From assembly GCF_900142205.1 (NCBI RefSeq), contig NZ_FRAA01000005.1, forward strand, positions 1-64,000: a DNA stretch of 64,000 bases, read 5' to 3'. The position numbers and the translations under genes are program-made. The notes beneath the pieces were generated by a model. It was not told the DNA's origin and did not search any database. It saw only the letters and a list, made by a program, of their open reading frames with translations. Below are positions 34,856 to 43,804 of this stretch, piece by piece (position 1 is the first letter of the stretch; each line of letters opens with the position of its first letter). This stretch comes from Reichenbachiella agariperforans (GTDB lineage: Bacteria > Bacteroidota > Bacteroidia > Cytophagales > Cyclobacteriaceae).

Positions 34856-36139
34856 TTATATATCTTTTATTTCTGCCACTACAAATGTACTCCCTCCTAC
34901 AAAGACCCAATCTTCCTTGTGCACATTGGCCAAAGCTGCTTCATAGGCAGCCGACACTGTATCATGAGTAGTGTAGTTTAGTTTATGCTCATCCCCTAAT
35001 CTAGCCAACTCGTTTACAGATAAAGCCCTCGGGATATCAGCTGCGCAAAAGTAGTACGAAGCATCCTTTAATAATAATCGAAAAATGCTTTCGATAGATT
35101 TATCACCAGCCATTCCCCAGACCACATGCAATTTCGCTCCCTGTCGTTGAGTATCTAGTCGGCTCATCAGCTCACGAACGGCTTCTTCATTATGACCTAT
35201 ATCGGCTACTACAGTTGGAGAAACACGTAATTTCTGCCACCGTCCTTTCAGTCCGGTATGACTGACCACCTGTCTGATTCCATCGACAGCTTGTTGATCG
35301 CTGATAGCAAAACCACGCGTACGCAACTGCGATACGCCCTCCAGTATCAGCGGAACATTTTTCAACAAAGAATACCCTCCTAATTCTGAAGTGAATTCTA
35401 TACTTTTTTTGGTATCTCTGTTGACCACTCTGATGTGATGGTCAGCTAAAACTAAAGTTTCATACCACTCACTAGGACAAAAGACAGGGGCTTTTTTTTG
35501 TTTTGCCACAGCGGCCACCTCTTCCTTTGCTTCTGATGCCAAGTCTCCTATAATAACAGGTATAGATTCTTTTATAATCCCTGCCTTTTCTCTAGCGATA
35601 TTTGCTAATCCAGTACCTAGTATATCTTCATGATCCAAACCTATAGAAGTAATTACTGATAATTCTGGAAGAATGATATTTGTAGAATCTAAGCGTCCTC
35701 CAAGCCCCGTTTCTATCACGGCTATATCCACTTTCTCTTTCGAAAAATACTCAAACGCCATAATCACAGTCATCTCAAAAAATGAGGGTTTCACCTCTAC
35801 CATGAGATTCTTACAACGTTCCACAAAGTCAACAACGAATTCTTTACTCACCAACTGACCATTGACACGTATCCTTTCTCGGAAACTCTTTAGGTGAGGA
35901 GAAGTGTACAGCCCAACCCTGTAGCCTGCCTCCTGTAGTACAGAAGCAAACATGTGAGCAGTAGATCCTTTCCCATTAGTTCCTGCAATGTGTACGGATT
36001 TAAAATCATGTTGAGGATTAGACAGTGCTTCTGCTAACACTATAGTATTGGTCAGATCCTTTTTCATGGCAGCCTTACCTATTCGCTGAAAGATAGGCAA
36101 CTGCTCATAAAGGAAGTCCAACGACTCCTGGTAGTCCAT
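34856..36139 (-). CDS. folC: Bifunctional folylpolyglutamate/dihydrofolate synthase
   Basis: 427 residues from the ATG at 36139 (MDYQESLDFLYEQLP), chosen because the longer frame to 36193 overlaps the upstream gene. The Mur ligase-like enzyme adds glutamates to folates, and many also make dihydrofolate. The P-loop is VHIAGTNGKGSTAHMFASVL (about 50-69); the conserved FEMTVIMAFEYF, IETGLGGRLDSTN and DHEDILGTGLANIAREKAGI follow. The C-terminal domain contains VADIGHNEEAVREL. It starts 4 bases after the TonB-like gene ends. Confidence 0.93.
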   Translation of the reverse strand: MDYQESLDFLYEQLPIFQRIGKAAMKKDLTNTIVLAEALSNPQHDFKSVHIAGTNGKGSTAHMFASVLQEAGYRVGLYTSPHLKSFRERIRVNGQLVSKEFVVDFVERCKNLMVEVKPSFFEMTVIMAFEYFSKEKVDIAVIETGLGGRLDSTNIILPELSVITSIGLDHEDILGTGLANIAREKAGIIKESIPVIIGDLASEAKEEVAAVAKQKKAPVFCPSEWYETLVLADHHIRVVNRDTKKSIEFTSELGGYSLLKNVPLILEGVSQLRTRGFAISDQQAVDGIRQVVSHTGLKGRWQKLRVSPTVVADIGHNEEAVRELMSRLDTQRQGAKLHVVWGMAGDKSIESIFRLLLKDASYYFCAADIPRALSVNELARLGDEHKLNYTTHDTVSAAYEAALANVHKEDWVFVGGSTFVVAEIKDI

Positions 36140-36143
36140 GATA

Positions 36144-36959
36144 TTACTTGGATTGAATAATAAAGGTAATACGACCTGTCGAAGTAGAGGCACTATTTCG
36201 GTTATCAGCTGTCTTGCTAAAAGTCAATTCCATCACAGCATCTCTATAAATACGCTCTACCACAGGTGATACGGTCTTTTCGATGGTTCTAATCGCTACG
36301 ATCTCACCTTCGTCATCGACTTTGATTTCAAACACAATGTAGCCCTCCTCAGTAGAGTTGTCATCTGGTTCTGGTCTAAAATCCCAAGCCCAACCACTCA
36401 GATCTAGACTAGCACCTTTATTACCGCTTCCTCCTCCTGCATCAGATTTTTTGAATATCGCTCGATCATCAATCTTTGGTTTAGATACGACCTTCTTAGC
36501 CTCTTCTTTCTTTTCGGATGTTTCTTCTTTCTGTTCGGCTTCAGCCTTAACCACTTCCTTCTTCTCGACTTTCTTCTCCTCTACCTTTTTTTCTACTATA
36601 TCGGGACTATTAATATCTTCCGTTTCAGCAGTCTCTTCGGTAGGCTCATTGGTCTCTTCGACTTCTGGCTCTACAGGCTCTTCATTAGAAGCTGCATCAC
36701 TTGCTTCACTCGTCTCCTCAGCCTCTTCCGCCTCCTGAACTTCCTCTACCTCATCGATCTGTTCTGCTTGCACAGGTACATCAGATTCAGAATCACTGAT
36801 TATTTCATTTCCTAGGTTAAATTCAATGCCATACTCAGGAATCGGTGGATCAGGTTCTCTCCAGGCCAATACAAAGAAGAATATCAGCAACAACGCAGTA
36901 TGTATCCCTACACTGACGTAAACACCCGTTATCCTATTTTTCTTTTCTCTGAGATTCAT
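36144..36959 (-). CDS. TonB-like energy transducer
   Basis: 271 residues. A short cytoplasmic start is followed by one transmembrane helix (VSVGIHTALLLIFFFVLAW, about 15-33). A long linker at about 50-165 is highly acidic and then Lys/Glu rich (EEVQEAEEAEETSEASDAAS), spanning the periplasm. The C-terminal domain at about 190-271 has the small-TonB outline, YIVFEIKVDDEGEIVAIRT and STGRITFIIQSK. Linkers in classic TonB are Pro-rich; this one is Glu/Lys-rich. It follows exbD by 1 base, and with exbB forms an energy-transducing set at the inner membrane. Confidence 0.8.
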   Translation of the reverse strand: MNLREKKNRITGVYVSVGIHTALLLIFFFVLAWREPDPPIPEYGIEFNLGNEIISDSESDVPVQAEQIDEVEEVQEAEEAEETSEASDAASNEEPVEPEVEETNEPTEETAETEDINSPDIVEKKVEEKKVEKKEVVKAEAEQKEETSEKKEEAKKVVSKPKIDDRAIFKKSDAGGGSGNKGASLDLSGWAWDFRPEPDDNSTEEGYIVFEIKVDDEGEIVAIRTIEKTVSPVVERIYRDAVMELTFSKTADNRNSASTSTGRITFIIQSK

Positions 36960-36960
36960 A

Positions 36961-37350
36961 TTAATCTGGCTTAGTTGCCAAAGATATTTTCGCCTCCAAT
37001 TTAGTTGCTATGCTGGCCACATTAACCAAATGTTCCACAGGAACAGACTTGTCACAGTGAAGTACAACTACACCTTCTTTGTCCTTCAACTCTACTTTAA
37101 GTGCTTGCTCAAGATTATTCAAAGACACCTGCTTATCATTTACAAAATACTGTAAATCAGGCGTAACCGTTACGCTAATCTTTTGCATTACGATATTCGA
37201 ACTCTTACTTGTCGGTAGGTTCACTGGCAATCCTGATGGCGTAATAAACGATGAGGTCAACATAAAAAATATCAACAACAGAAATATCACGTCAGTCATA
37301 GAAGACATAGCAAAAGACGCATCCACCTTATGTTTACTCTTTATATCCAT
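36961..37350 (-). CDS. exbD: ExbD/TolR family biopolymer transport protein
   Basis: 129 residues. One N-terminal transmembrane helix carries the key Asp: SMTDVIFLLLIFFMLTSSFI (about 17-36), where the Asp is the proton-path residue of ExbD/TolR. The periplasmic domain follows, with LPTSKSSNIVMQKISVTVT. It works with ExbB and a TonB or TolA-type protein to use the proton motive force. It lies 5 bases downstream of exbB and 1 base upstream of the TonB-like gene. Whether the set works as Exb-TonB or as Tol cannot be settled from sequence. Confidence 0.9.
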   Translation of the reverse strand: MDIKSKHKVDASFAMSSMTDVIFLLLIFFMLTSSFITPSGLPVNLPTSKSSNIVMQKISVTVTPDLQYFVNDKQVSLNNLEQALKVELKDKEGVVVLHCDKSVPVEHLVNVASIATKLEAKISLATKPD

Positions 37351-37355
37351 GGATA

Positions 37356-38057
37356 TTATTTTTGCGGTTCTTGCAATAGATCGATAAAGTTGATGGAGGT
37401 ATACTCCATCTTATGAATCAATTTAGCTACTTTGGTAATCAAGAAGTTATAGGCGATATAGCTTATAATCCCTACAAACAAGCCAGCCGCTGTTGTAATC
37501 ATGGCCTCATAGATACCACTAGACAATAACTTAGGGCTCACCGCCCCTTCTTCTTGTGCGATTGACATAAAAGCCTGAATCATCCCTGTAACCGTTCCTA
37601 GAAAACCAATCATGGGTGCAGCACCAGAGATCGTCGCTAGCAACGTCAAGTTCTTTTCTAATTTATAGACCTCTATTTTACCTACATTTTCGATCGATGC
37701 TTCTATACTTTTTAGTGGGTTACCTATTCGAGACAGCCCTTTCTCCAACATTTTAGCGATAGGAGTAGTCTCACGAGCACAGAGTTGCTGTGCTTCTGAT
37801 ACTTTTCCACTCACGACCATTTGTTTCACCTCATCCATCAGACTCTCAGGAGTTTGATCTGCGGCTTTGATTGTCATCAATCGTTCAACCAAAATATACG
37901 TTCCTACCAAAGACAATAGTACAATGGGGAGAATCATATACCCGCCTTTGAACAACAAATCTAAAACGGACACATCGGCAGCTACAGCAGCTGCCGCAGC
38001 TTCTTCTACAGGAACATCCTGCAATAGCGTAACTAAAACCATACTAAGTGTATTCAT
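37356..38057 (-). CDS. exbB: ExbB/TolQ family proton channel protein
   Basis: 233 residues. Three transmembrane helices: about 33-55 (GGYMILPIVLLSLVGTYILV), about 140-160 and about 180-205. The conserved core GAAPMIGFLGTVTGMIQAF (about 142-160) and ITTAAGLFVGIISYIAYNF (about 188-206) is the MotA/TolQ/ExbB proton-channel signature. It begins a three-gene operon with exbD and the TonB-like gene, then perhaps folC and trmB. A Rho-independent terminator precedes it and isolates it from the SPOR-domain gene. Confidence 0.92.
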   Translation of the reverse strand: MNTLSMVLVTLLQDVPVEEAAAAAVAADVSVLDLLFKGGYMILPIVLLSLVGTYILVERLMTIKAADQTPESLMDEVKQMVVSGKVSEAQQLCARETTPIAKMLEKGLSRIGNPLKSIEASIENVGKIEVYKLEKNLTLLATISGAAPMIGFLGTVTGMIQAFMSIAQEEGAVSPKLLSSGIYEAMITTAAGLFVGIISYIAYNFLITKVAKLIHKMEYTSINFIDLLQEPQK

Positions 38058-38072
38058 AAAATGGATTTAAAC

Positions 38073-38096
38073 AAAAAAAAGGCCAAAACTGACCTT
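38073..38096 (-). terminator. Rho-independent terminator after the SPOR-domain gene
   Basis: On the minus strand AAGGTCA, a short loop and TGGCCTT (38079-38096, one G-T pair) are followed by a run of T (38073-38080 as A on the plus strand). It lies 31 bases past the SPOR-domain gene stop and in front of exbB. Confidence 0.75.
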
Positions 38097-38126
38097 TCTT
38101 ATTTTTAATGCTAATTAATTATATTT

Positions 38127-39392
38127 TTAATATTTCAAAGCCCATACTTGATCTCCATACTCGCTTTTAAAGCTTCCGAGTTGACTAGCTGCATCACCAT
38201 ATGTTGAGTAATCTGCTACAGACACTCTAAATCGTTTAGCATTACCAAACGGTGAAATCACCTTCACTCCTTTACCTTCAGCGCTCAACTCTTTAGCATA
38301 ATCCATTGCCAAATCATCGTCGATAAAACTAGCAATAACAATATAGGACACGCCTGTTCTTTCTGTGACTCTCACGATTTCACCAGCAGGCGCAGATGCA
38401 GCCTCTAATTCTGGTTTAGCAGACACAGATTCCAGCTCCTCTGTCGCAGGCTCTGGAGTAGCCTCTACTACCACTGGTTCTTCCTTCTTAACCTTTGGTT
38501 TCGTAATTGGTTTTTCTACCTTAGCTACTTTCTTTTCGGTTCCTTCAGGGCCTCCTGACAACCAAAGCATTCCCGCAGCAATAACGGCAATAACCACTAC
38601 GCCAATTACTATTATTTTAGTAAAACCTCCAGAGGATTCATTATAGGTATATGCTTTATAATTTTCTGGTAATTTTTTATCAGACTCTACAGACGAATCA
38701 TCATCTGAGTCGTCATCAACTCCAAATGACACATTGTCTGAGTCAAATAGTGAATCATCACTATCAGAAGAGAACAAAGAATCACTATCTGTATCATCTT
38801 CGATAGAAAAATTAGAATCGTCATCATCATCAGCCATACCCAGTGCTGCTAAATCATCTGGACTATCAATACTGGCAAACAAATCATCACTAGACATCAC
38901 ATCCTCTTCTCCTGTAGTATCAGCCTCAAATAATGAAGTATCAATTGGATCACTATCAAACATCGAATCGCTCTGCGTATCGTCACTTCCTCCACCAATA
39001 AGGTCGTCATAATTGACGCTACTACCAAAATCAGTACTCAAGGAATCGTCCTCCTCATCGTCTCCCAACCTATCAGAAATCAACTGTGCACTATCTAGTA
39101 CATCTTCAACTTCTTCTATACCCTCATCCAAAACGGACTCAGATGAACCAGATGAAAGATCTATCTCATCTAACACACTCATATCTATATCGTCGGAACT
39201 CCCAGACAGCGGAGAGTCTGAAACAGGGTTAGACTCTTCGAAAGACAATTCTTCTTCATCGTCATCTCCAGATAAGTCCAATTCTTGCAATTCATCGAAC
39301 TCTAAATCAGGTAATCCAAAATCATCATCAGAAAGGTCGTTTGATGCTTTCTTTTCCTCTTCTGAACCCTCGTTTAGCTTGTCTTCGGCCAT
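38127..39392 (-). CDS. Acidic membrane protein with SPOR domain
   Basis: 421 residues from the ATG at 39392; a TTG two codons earlier is unlikely. Residues 1-240 are extraordinarily rich in Asp, Ser and Glu (runs such as LDLSGDDDEEELSFEES) and must be disordered and cytoplasmic. A transmembrane helix follows (IIVIGVVVIAVIAAGMLWLS, about 261-280), then a Lys/Pro/Glu linker, and a SPOR domain at about 345-421 beginning GVSYIVIASFIDD and ending DQVWALKY. SPOR domains bind denuded peptidoglycan strands at the division site, so this is a probable divisome or cell-wall-associated protein. Confidence 0.85.
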   Translation of the reverse strand: MAEDKLNEGSEEEKKASNDLSDDDFGLPDLEFDELQELDLSGDDDEEELSFEESNPVSDSPLSGSSDDIDMSVLDEIDLSSGSSESVLDEGIEEVEDVLDSAQLISDRLGDDEEDDSLSTDFGSSVNYDDLIGGGSDDTQSDSMFDSDPIDTSLFEADTTGEEDVMSSDDLFASIDSPDDLAALGMADDDDDSNFSIEDDTDSDSLFSSDSDDSLFDSDNVSFGVDDDSDDDSSVESDKKLPENYKAYTYNESSGGFTKIIVIGVVVIAVIAAGMLWLSGGPEGTEKKVAKVEKPITKPKVKKEEPVVVEATPEPATEELESVSAKPELEAASAPAGEIVRVTERTGVSYIVIASFIDDDLAMDYAKELSAEGKGVKVISPFGNAKRFRVSVADYSTYGDAASQLGSFKSEYGDQVWALKY

Positions 39393-39575
39393 AGTCAATC
39401 TTATTGTTGATACTGTAAAATATTCTTAATTCAATTCTTGCCAGTAAATGTAGAGAATTAATTTGACTTTACAACTTAAACCTAAGCCTTGTAAAATACA
39501 ATAATATTACTTGCTAATATTGCACAATCATGTGGGACAAAAATTTTACCTCCCCTATCATTATTAACATTTTTC

Positions 39576-39971
39576 ATGCATATGAAACCTAAAAATCTAT
39601 CGCGCCGAGTGAACCTATATATTGTTATCCTCCTATTTTCTACGCTAGTTTGGAGCTGTACAACTAGCCAAACTACTGAGCAGACTTGGATCAAAAAGGA
39701 ATCATGGAAGAATGAACTTACTCAGTGTACTGGCTACAGATCAGAGTTGACAAATCAACTGGATTCACTCACTACTCATCTCAAAACTTTGAGAGAGAGC
39801 GAGGTAACCGATATGATGGGGATGCCAGATCAAACACTCTTATATGAACGAGGACAAAAATTCTTTGAATATCAAGTTAACTGTACCACTGACAAAAAGA
39901 CAAACAAATTTCTAAGACTAAGGTTCAATGCCTTGGGGTATGTTAATGAAGTATTATTAATTGAAAGATAA
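39576..39971 (+). CDS. Small lipoprotein, BamE-like
   Basis: 131 residues; the second Met gives 129. A lipoprotein signal is seen in NLYIVILLFSTLVWSCTTS with Cys as the anchor. The mature part is short and has a pattern of small outer-membrane lipoproteins of the BamE/OmlA type: a helix, then SEVTDMMGMPDQTLLYERGQ, and a final strand LRLRFNALGYVNEVLLIE. The resemblance to BamE is in the G-x-P-D turn and the F-x-x-x-G-x-V end; this is an inference. It converges with the small ORF ending at 39973, one base apart. Confidence 0.6.
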   Translation: MHMKPKNLSRRVNLYIVILLFSTLVWSCTTSQTTEQTWIKKESWKNELTQCTGYRSELTNQLDSLTTHLKTLRESEVTDMMGMPDQTLLYERGQKFFEYQVNCTTDKKTNKFLRLRFNALGYVNEVLLIER

Positions 39972-39972
39972 A

Positions 39973-40092
39973 CTAATCATGCATTGATGCCTGCGCTCCT
40001 ACATTTGCATCAACCCTATCGTCATTAACCTTTTTTAAAACCAATATCCCGATGAGGATAAACATGACGAGAACAAATTTTCTATTTTTCAT
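39973..40092 (-). CDS. Possible 39-residue single-pass membrane protein
   Basis: ATG at 40092, stop TAG at 39973-39975. The product begins MKNRKFVLVMFILIGILVLK: a basic start, then one hydrophobic helix of about 15 residues, then a polar tail ending QASMHD. This is the layout of small membrane-inserted proteins. It abuts the BamE-like gene with one base between stops, which matches the compact style of this genome. No ribosome-binding site was seen and no family is known to me. Confidence 0.4.
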   Translation of the reverse strand: MKNRKFVLVMFILIGILVLKKVNDDRVDANVGAQASMHD

Positions 40093-40178
40093 AGTGTTAG
40101 TTTATGCTAGCAAAGGTGTAGTATTTTTCAGATTAGAAAAATGGGGGAAATTCCAAATATTCTTCTTAGGAAGAATAC

Positions 40179-41039
40179 CTAATTGATCCACTGTATCTCT
40201 CTAACCAATGTAACATCAGATACGCCAAAATAGCCAAAAACCACACTATTTGGATCACTGATACTCCTAACATTCCCTATTACTTGATTAGGTTTTGCGT
40301 TCGGGCCGATCGAATTTTGGTCGGTTTGGTTTTTGATCGCTACTAAATACTGGTACGCACGGCTAGTCAAAGAATACTGCTCAACACTCACTGAGTCTCC
40401 TTTTTTGAAGACGACATTCTTTGCGTCTACCCTGAACTTGTTTCCATCCGTAAATAAATCATCAAAAAGCACTATCTCAGATGGATGATTTCTCAGTTCA
40501 CCGTTGACATAAATCTTCCACCTATAGTAATTGGCAACATCGGGTTCGTCATTGATAAGTGCCGAGACATAATAGTTATCTTGTTCATCTTCAACCACGA
40601 AACGTTGCGGATCAACAATAAAACTCACGAACGAAGTGTCAATGGATGGAACAGCCTGCATATTTTCACTGTAAGACACTAGTGTGTCTCCATCAGTAAT
40701 CAAAAACAATTGATAAGAAGCTCCTACAACTGTAGCAAAATCATTTGTATCAGTGATGTATATTCCAGTATTCTCTACCTCTGTAAAAGTGTATTTGTTC
40801 CCTCGATCCGAGTACACATATACCCCCACTTGACTAATAGGTTCATAGTTTTCGGTGCTTGCGTAACTATTGCTCCAGTTCAATTTAATTTCTTGATTAG
40901 TGTGGTCATGTCTAATCCAACCATAAATCACTCTCCTTGGTTCACCAGAAGGTAAATCCACCTTAACCTCTTCTAAGCAGGAGGTACTCAGCACTCCAGA
41001 GGTAGCCAGTAAGAGTAAAATAACAACTCTAGTATTCAT
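40179..41039 (-). CDS. DUF4249 lipoprotein
   Basis: 286 residues. Signal with lipobox: VVILLLLATSGVLSTSCLEE, Cys anchoring. The body begins KVDLPSGEPRRVIYGWIRHD and is beta-rich, as in the DUF4249 family, which is found in Bacteroidota next to TonB-dependent receptors. The ATG overlaps the receptor stop by one base (TAATG), so it is translationally coupled to the receptor. It probably works as a surface-exposed partner lipoprotein of the receptor, similar in position to SusD but of a different fold; ligand unknown. Confidence 0.85.
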   Translation of the reverse strand: MNTRVVILLLLATSGVLSTSCLEEVKVDLPSGEPRRVIYGWIRHDHTNQEIKLNWSNSYASTENYEPISQVGVYVYSDRGNKYTFTEVENTGIYITDTNDFATVVGASYQLFLITDGDTLVSYSENMQAVPSIDTSFVSFIVDPQRFVVEDEQDNYYVSALINDEPDVANYYRWKIYVNGELRNHPSEIVLFDDLFTDGNKFRVDAKNVVFKKGDSVSVEQYSLTSRAYQYLVAIKNQTDQNSIGPNAKPNQVIGNVRSISDPNSVVFGYFGVSDVTLVREIQWIN

Positions 41040-43690
41040 TAAAATCTAAAATTATAGGTTACGGATGGGACTGGAAATGCTAAGACGGATAATTGATTAA
41101 CCGTAGGTCGACCTGGTATATCAGGATCTTCGGAAAAGAAATATGCTTGAGCATTATCTCTACTATATACGTTGTATATAGAAAAAACCAGCTCGGATTC
41201 AAACATTCTCTTTTCACCATTCTTCTTCATGGGTTTGATTTGATAGGTTGCGGAGACATCTAACCTATGATAATTACTCAAACGATCCTGATTTCTACTC
41301 GGATAGTTTGGAACTAACACGCCATCCACTTCATACTTTGAGTCAGGAAAAGAATATGGCCTCCCTGTATAAAATACAAAATTAGTAGAAAAGCTCCATC
41401 TCTGCTCGGTCTCGTATACCAACGATAAGGCAAAATCATGTGACCGGTCAAAATCAGATGCAAAAAAATTCCCGTTGTTAATTTCTAAACTCTCATTACT
41501 GTTATCAAACTTGCGTTCTACTCGTGAAAGCGTATACCCAGCCCAACCTGTCCACTTCCCCAGCGACTTCTTTACAAAAAACTCAAGACCATAAGCCCTT
41601 TCAATACCATAAATTAATTCGGTCTCCACGGACTCGTTAAACTGTAAATTAGCACCATTTTTATAATCAATCACATCATTTAAATCTCTATAATATGCTT
41701 CCACAGAAGCATTCATATCCCATTGAGGAAAAAACTTGTACACGCCTACCGTACTTTGATTCATAGTCGTCGGAAGAACATTCAGCCCTGCCATCACCCA
41801 ATTATCAGATGAAGAAGGGGAAGTTGTATTGGAAAGTTGGTGCATGTACTGAACAGAACTACTATAACTAACCTTAGCAGACGAATTCGCTCCCAATGAA
41901 AATTTCAACGAAACACGTGGCAACCAGTTATAAAAATTCATCTTATTCTCATCACTACCTGCTTTCAACGTATCTACAATAGTGGTTTGGGACAGTGGCT
42001 CCCCTTCTTCATAGACATAAACATCTGATTGACCATCATTGATGAAGTGCGAAAAACGCAACCCCAAGGAAACAGTTAGTTTACTACCTATTCGGTTTTC
42101 AGTTGATGCGTACACTGAGGATTCGAAACTAGTCTCATCAGGTAATGAAATTTCATTACCTGATGTATCGAGTTCTCCTTTGATAACTTCTCCTGGTAAC
42201 AATCTATGATGAATACTGGAAATTCCCCAGTCCATAATAAAACCAGGACCGTAATAACTGGTAATATCCGCTTTCACCGCTAAATCATTGATCGAGTATC
42301 TACCTTCCAAATCCCGAAACTCTTCTTCTTCCTTCAAACTATATCTGTACCCACTATAATAGGATGTCACATTTATAAAATGTTTGTTTCTCATGATATG
42401 GTTCCATCGTAGAGAAAGCAATGAGTTCCCCCACTGCTGCAAAGCATCCGTCCCATACTTGGTAGCATCACTGCCCCAATATCCAGACATAAACAGTTTA
42501 TTCTTAGCGTTAATGTTGTATTTAACTTTTCCGTTTAGGTCTTGAAAATTTGCACGGATATCATTGAATCTGGGGTCGCTGAGGTTTCGCAATAATAGAT
42601 CCCAAAATGTCGCTCTACCTGATACGAGAAAGCTCCCCTTCTGATTGAACATCGGCCCTTCTGCCATCAACCGACTGGTGAGCAATCCTAGTCCTCCGGA
42701 CACTTCAAACTCTTTCTCGTTCCCCTCACGCTGGCGCACATGCATTACTGATGACGTTCTTCCTCCATACTTGGCCGGAAAATCGCCTTTGAGTATCTCT
42801 ACATCATTAACAGCATCTGGATTAAAAACAGAGATTAGACCAAAGAAATGGTTGGGGTTGTACAACACCGCTTCGTCCATCAAAACTAAGTTTTGATCCG
42901 AAGTTCCTCCACGTACATTAACTCCAGAGACGCCTTCACCAATATTGGTAATACCAGGCAGTAATAGAGACCCCTGAAAAACATCCACCTCTCCTAGATA
43001 CGGAATATGTTTTGCCATCTCCATATCGATGCGGTTAGTACTAGACAAAATAGTATGCGCTTTGATTTCCATAGGGTTTAGCTCATCGATAGTCAATTCA
43101 TCTAACTGAATAGGCTTAGGAACCAACTCAATATTAGATTTAATATTCTTTCGAAGATCTACCTCTATCATCATAGGCTCATACCCTAGATAACTCACCG
43201 AAATATGGTACACACCGCTGGGTACAGTAAAAGCATAAAAACCATAAGCATTAGCAGAAACACCAGATGCTAATTCCTGAATATACAACGAGGCTCCTAT
43301 TAGCACCTCTCCTGTATCCGCATCTTTGACCCTACCACTGATGGTATATTTGTACTCTAAATCTGGACGTTCGTAATAAGTCAACAAAACTTGCCCCCCT
43401 ATTACCTCATAGGTAAGGTTATCGTTTCTACATATTTTATCCAGGATGTGCTCAATGGTATAGGGCTTAACATCAAAGGTGATCACTTTGTGCAAAGGCA
43501 CGATATTATCATGATAAGCTAAGGGTATGTCATGGGATGGGAGTATTTTTTCCAACAACACTCGCACACTGTATCGACGCTTTTTGAGGGTAATCTCTTG
43601 AGATAGAATATCCGACTGAGCCGATACCATAGGGCACAGTGTCAATAGCAAAATAATTAAAACGTATGCTTTTCGCGTCGAGATACTCAA
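41039..43690 (-). CDS. TonB-dependent receptor with STN and carboxypeptidase-like domains
   Basis: 883 residues. Signal peptide at 1-24. N-terminal STN domain (about 28-110) of FecA-type transducers, followed by a carboxypeptidase regulatory-like domain (ISGRVKDADTGEVLIGASLY, about 118-137), a plug domain with GVSGVNVRGGTSDQNLVLMD (about 258-277), then the barrel, ending with the aromatic SVTYNFRF. It imports a ligand through the outer membrane with TonB, and the STN domain can signal to FecR. Behind it in the operon is DUF4249; ahead are FecR and the sigma factor. The short 114-base gap to FecR may have its own promoter. Ligand unknown. Confidence 0.92.
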   Translation of the reverse strand: MSISTRKAYVLIILLLTLCPMVSAQSDILSQEITLKKRRYSVRVLLEKILPSHDIPLAYHDNIVPLHKVITFDVKPYTIEHILDKICRNDNLTYEVIGGQVLLTYYERPDLEYKYTISGRVKDADTGEVLIGASLYIQELASGVSANAYGFYAFTVPSGVYHISVSYLGYEPMMIEVDLRKNIKSNIELVPKPIQLDELTIDELNPMEIKAHTILSSTNRIDMEMAKHIPYLGEVDVFQGSLLLPGITNIGEGVSGVNVRGGTSDQNLVLMDEAVLYNPNHFFGLISVFNPDAVNDVEILKGDFPAKYGGRTSSVMHVRQREGNEKEFEVSGGLGLLTSRLMAEGPMFNQKGSFLVSGRATFWDLLLRNLSDPRFNDIRANFQDLNGKVKYNINAKNKLFMSGYWGSDATKYGTDALQQWGNSLLSLRWNHIMRNKHFINVTSYYSGYRYSLKEEEEFRDLEGRYSINDLAVKADITSYYGPGFIMDWGISSIHHRLLPGEVIKGELDTSGNEISLPDETSFESSVYASTENRIGSKLTVSLGLRFSHFINDGQSDVYVYEEGEPLSQTTIVDTLKAGSDENKMNFYNWLPRVSLKFSLGANSSAKVSYSSSVQYMHQLSNTTSPSSSDNWVMAGLNVLPTTMNQSTVGVYKFFPQWDMNASVEAYYRDLNDVIDYKNGANLQFNESVETELIYGIERAYGLEFFVKKSLGKWTGWAGYTLSRVERKFDNSNESLEINNGNFFASDFDRSHDFALSLVYETEQRWSFSTNFVFYTGRPYSFPDSKYEVDGVLVPNYPSRNQDRLSNYHRLDVSATYQIKPMKKNGEKRMFESELVFSIYNVYSRDNAQAYFFSEDPDIPGRPTVNQLSVLAFPVPSVTYNFRF

Positions 43691-43804
43691 TCTATCATAT
43701 TACAAGGTGACTTAAAGCCAAATTTATAACATAGATTAAGATTGAATCAATAAAGAATCAATAAAGAATCTGAAGCGTTCAAATATTGTCCTAGAACGGA
43801 CGGA

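Noticed and set aside
36358-39429. Ser/Thr-rich plus-strand ORFs opposite the TonB-like and SPOR-domain genes
   Set aside because: They mirror the biased Asp/Glu/Ser codons of the minus-strand genes; the minus strand has clear domains.
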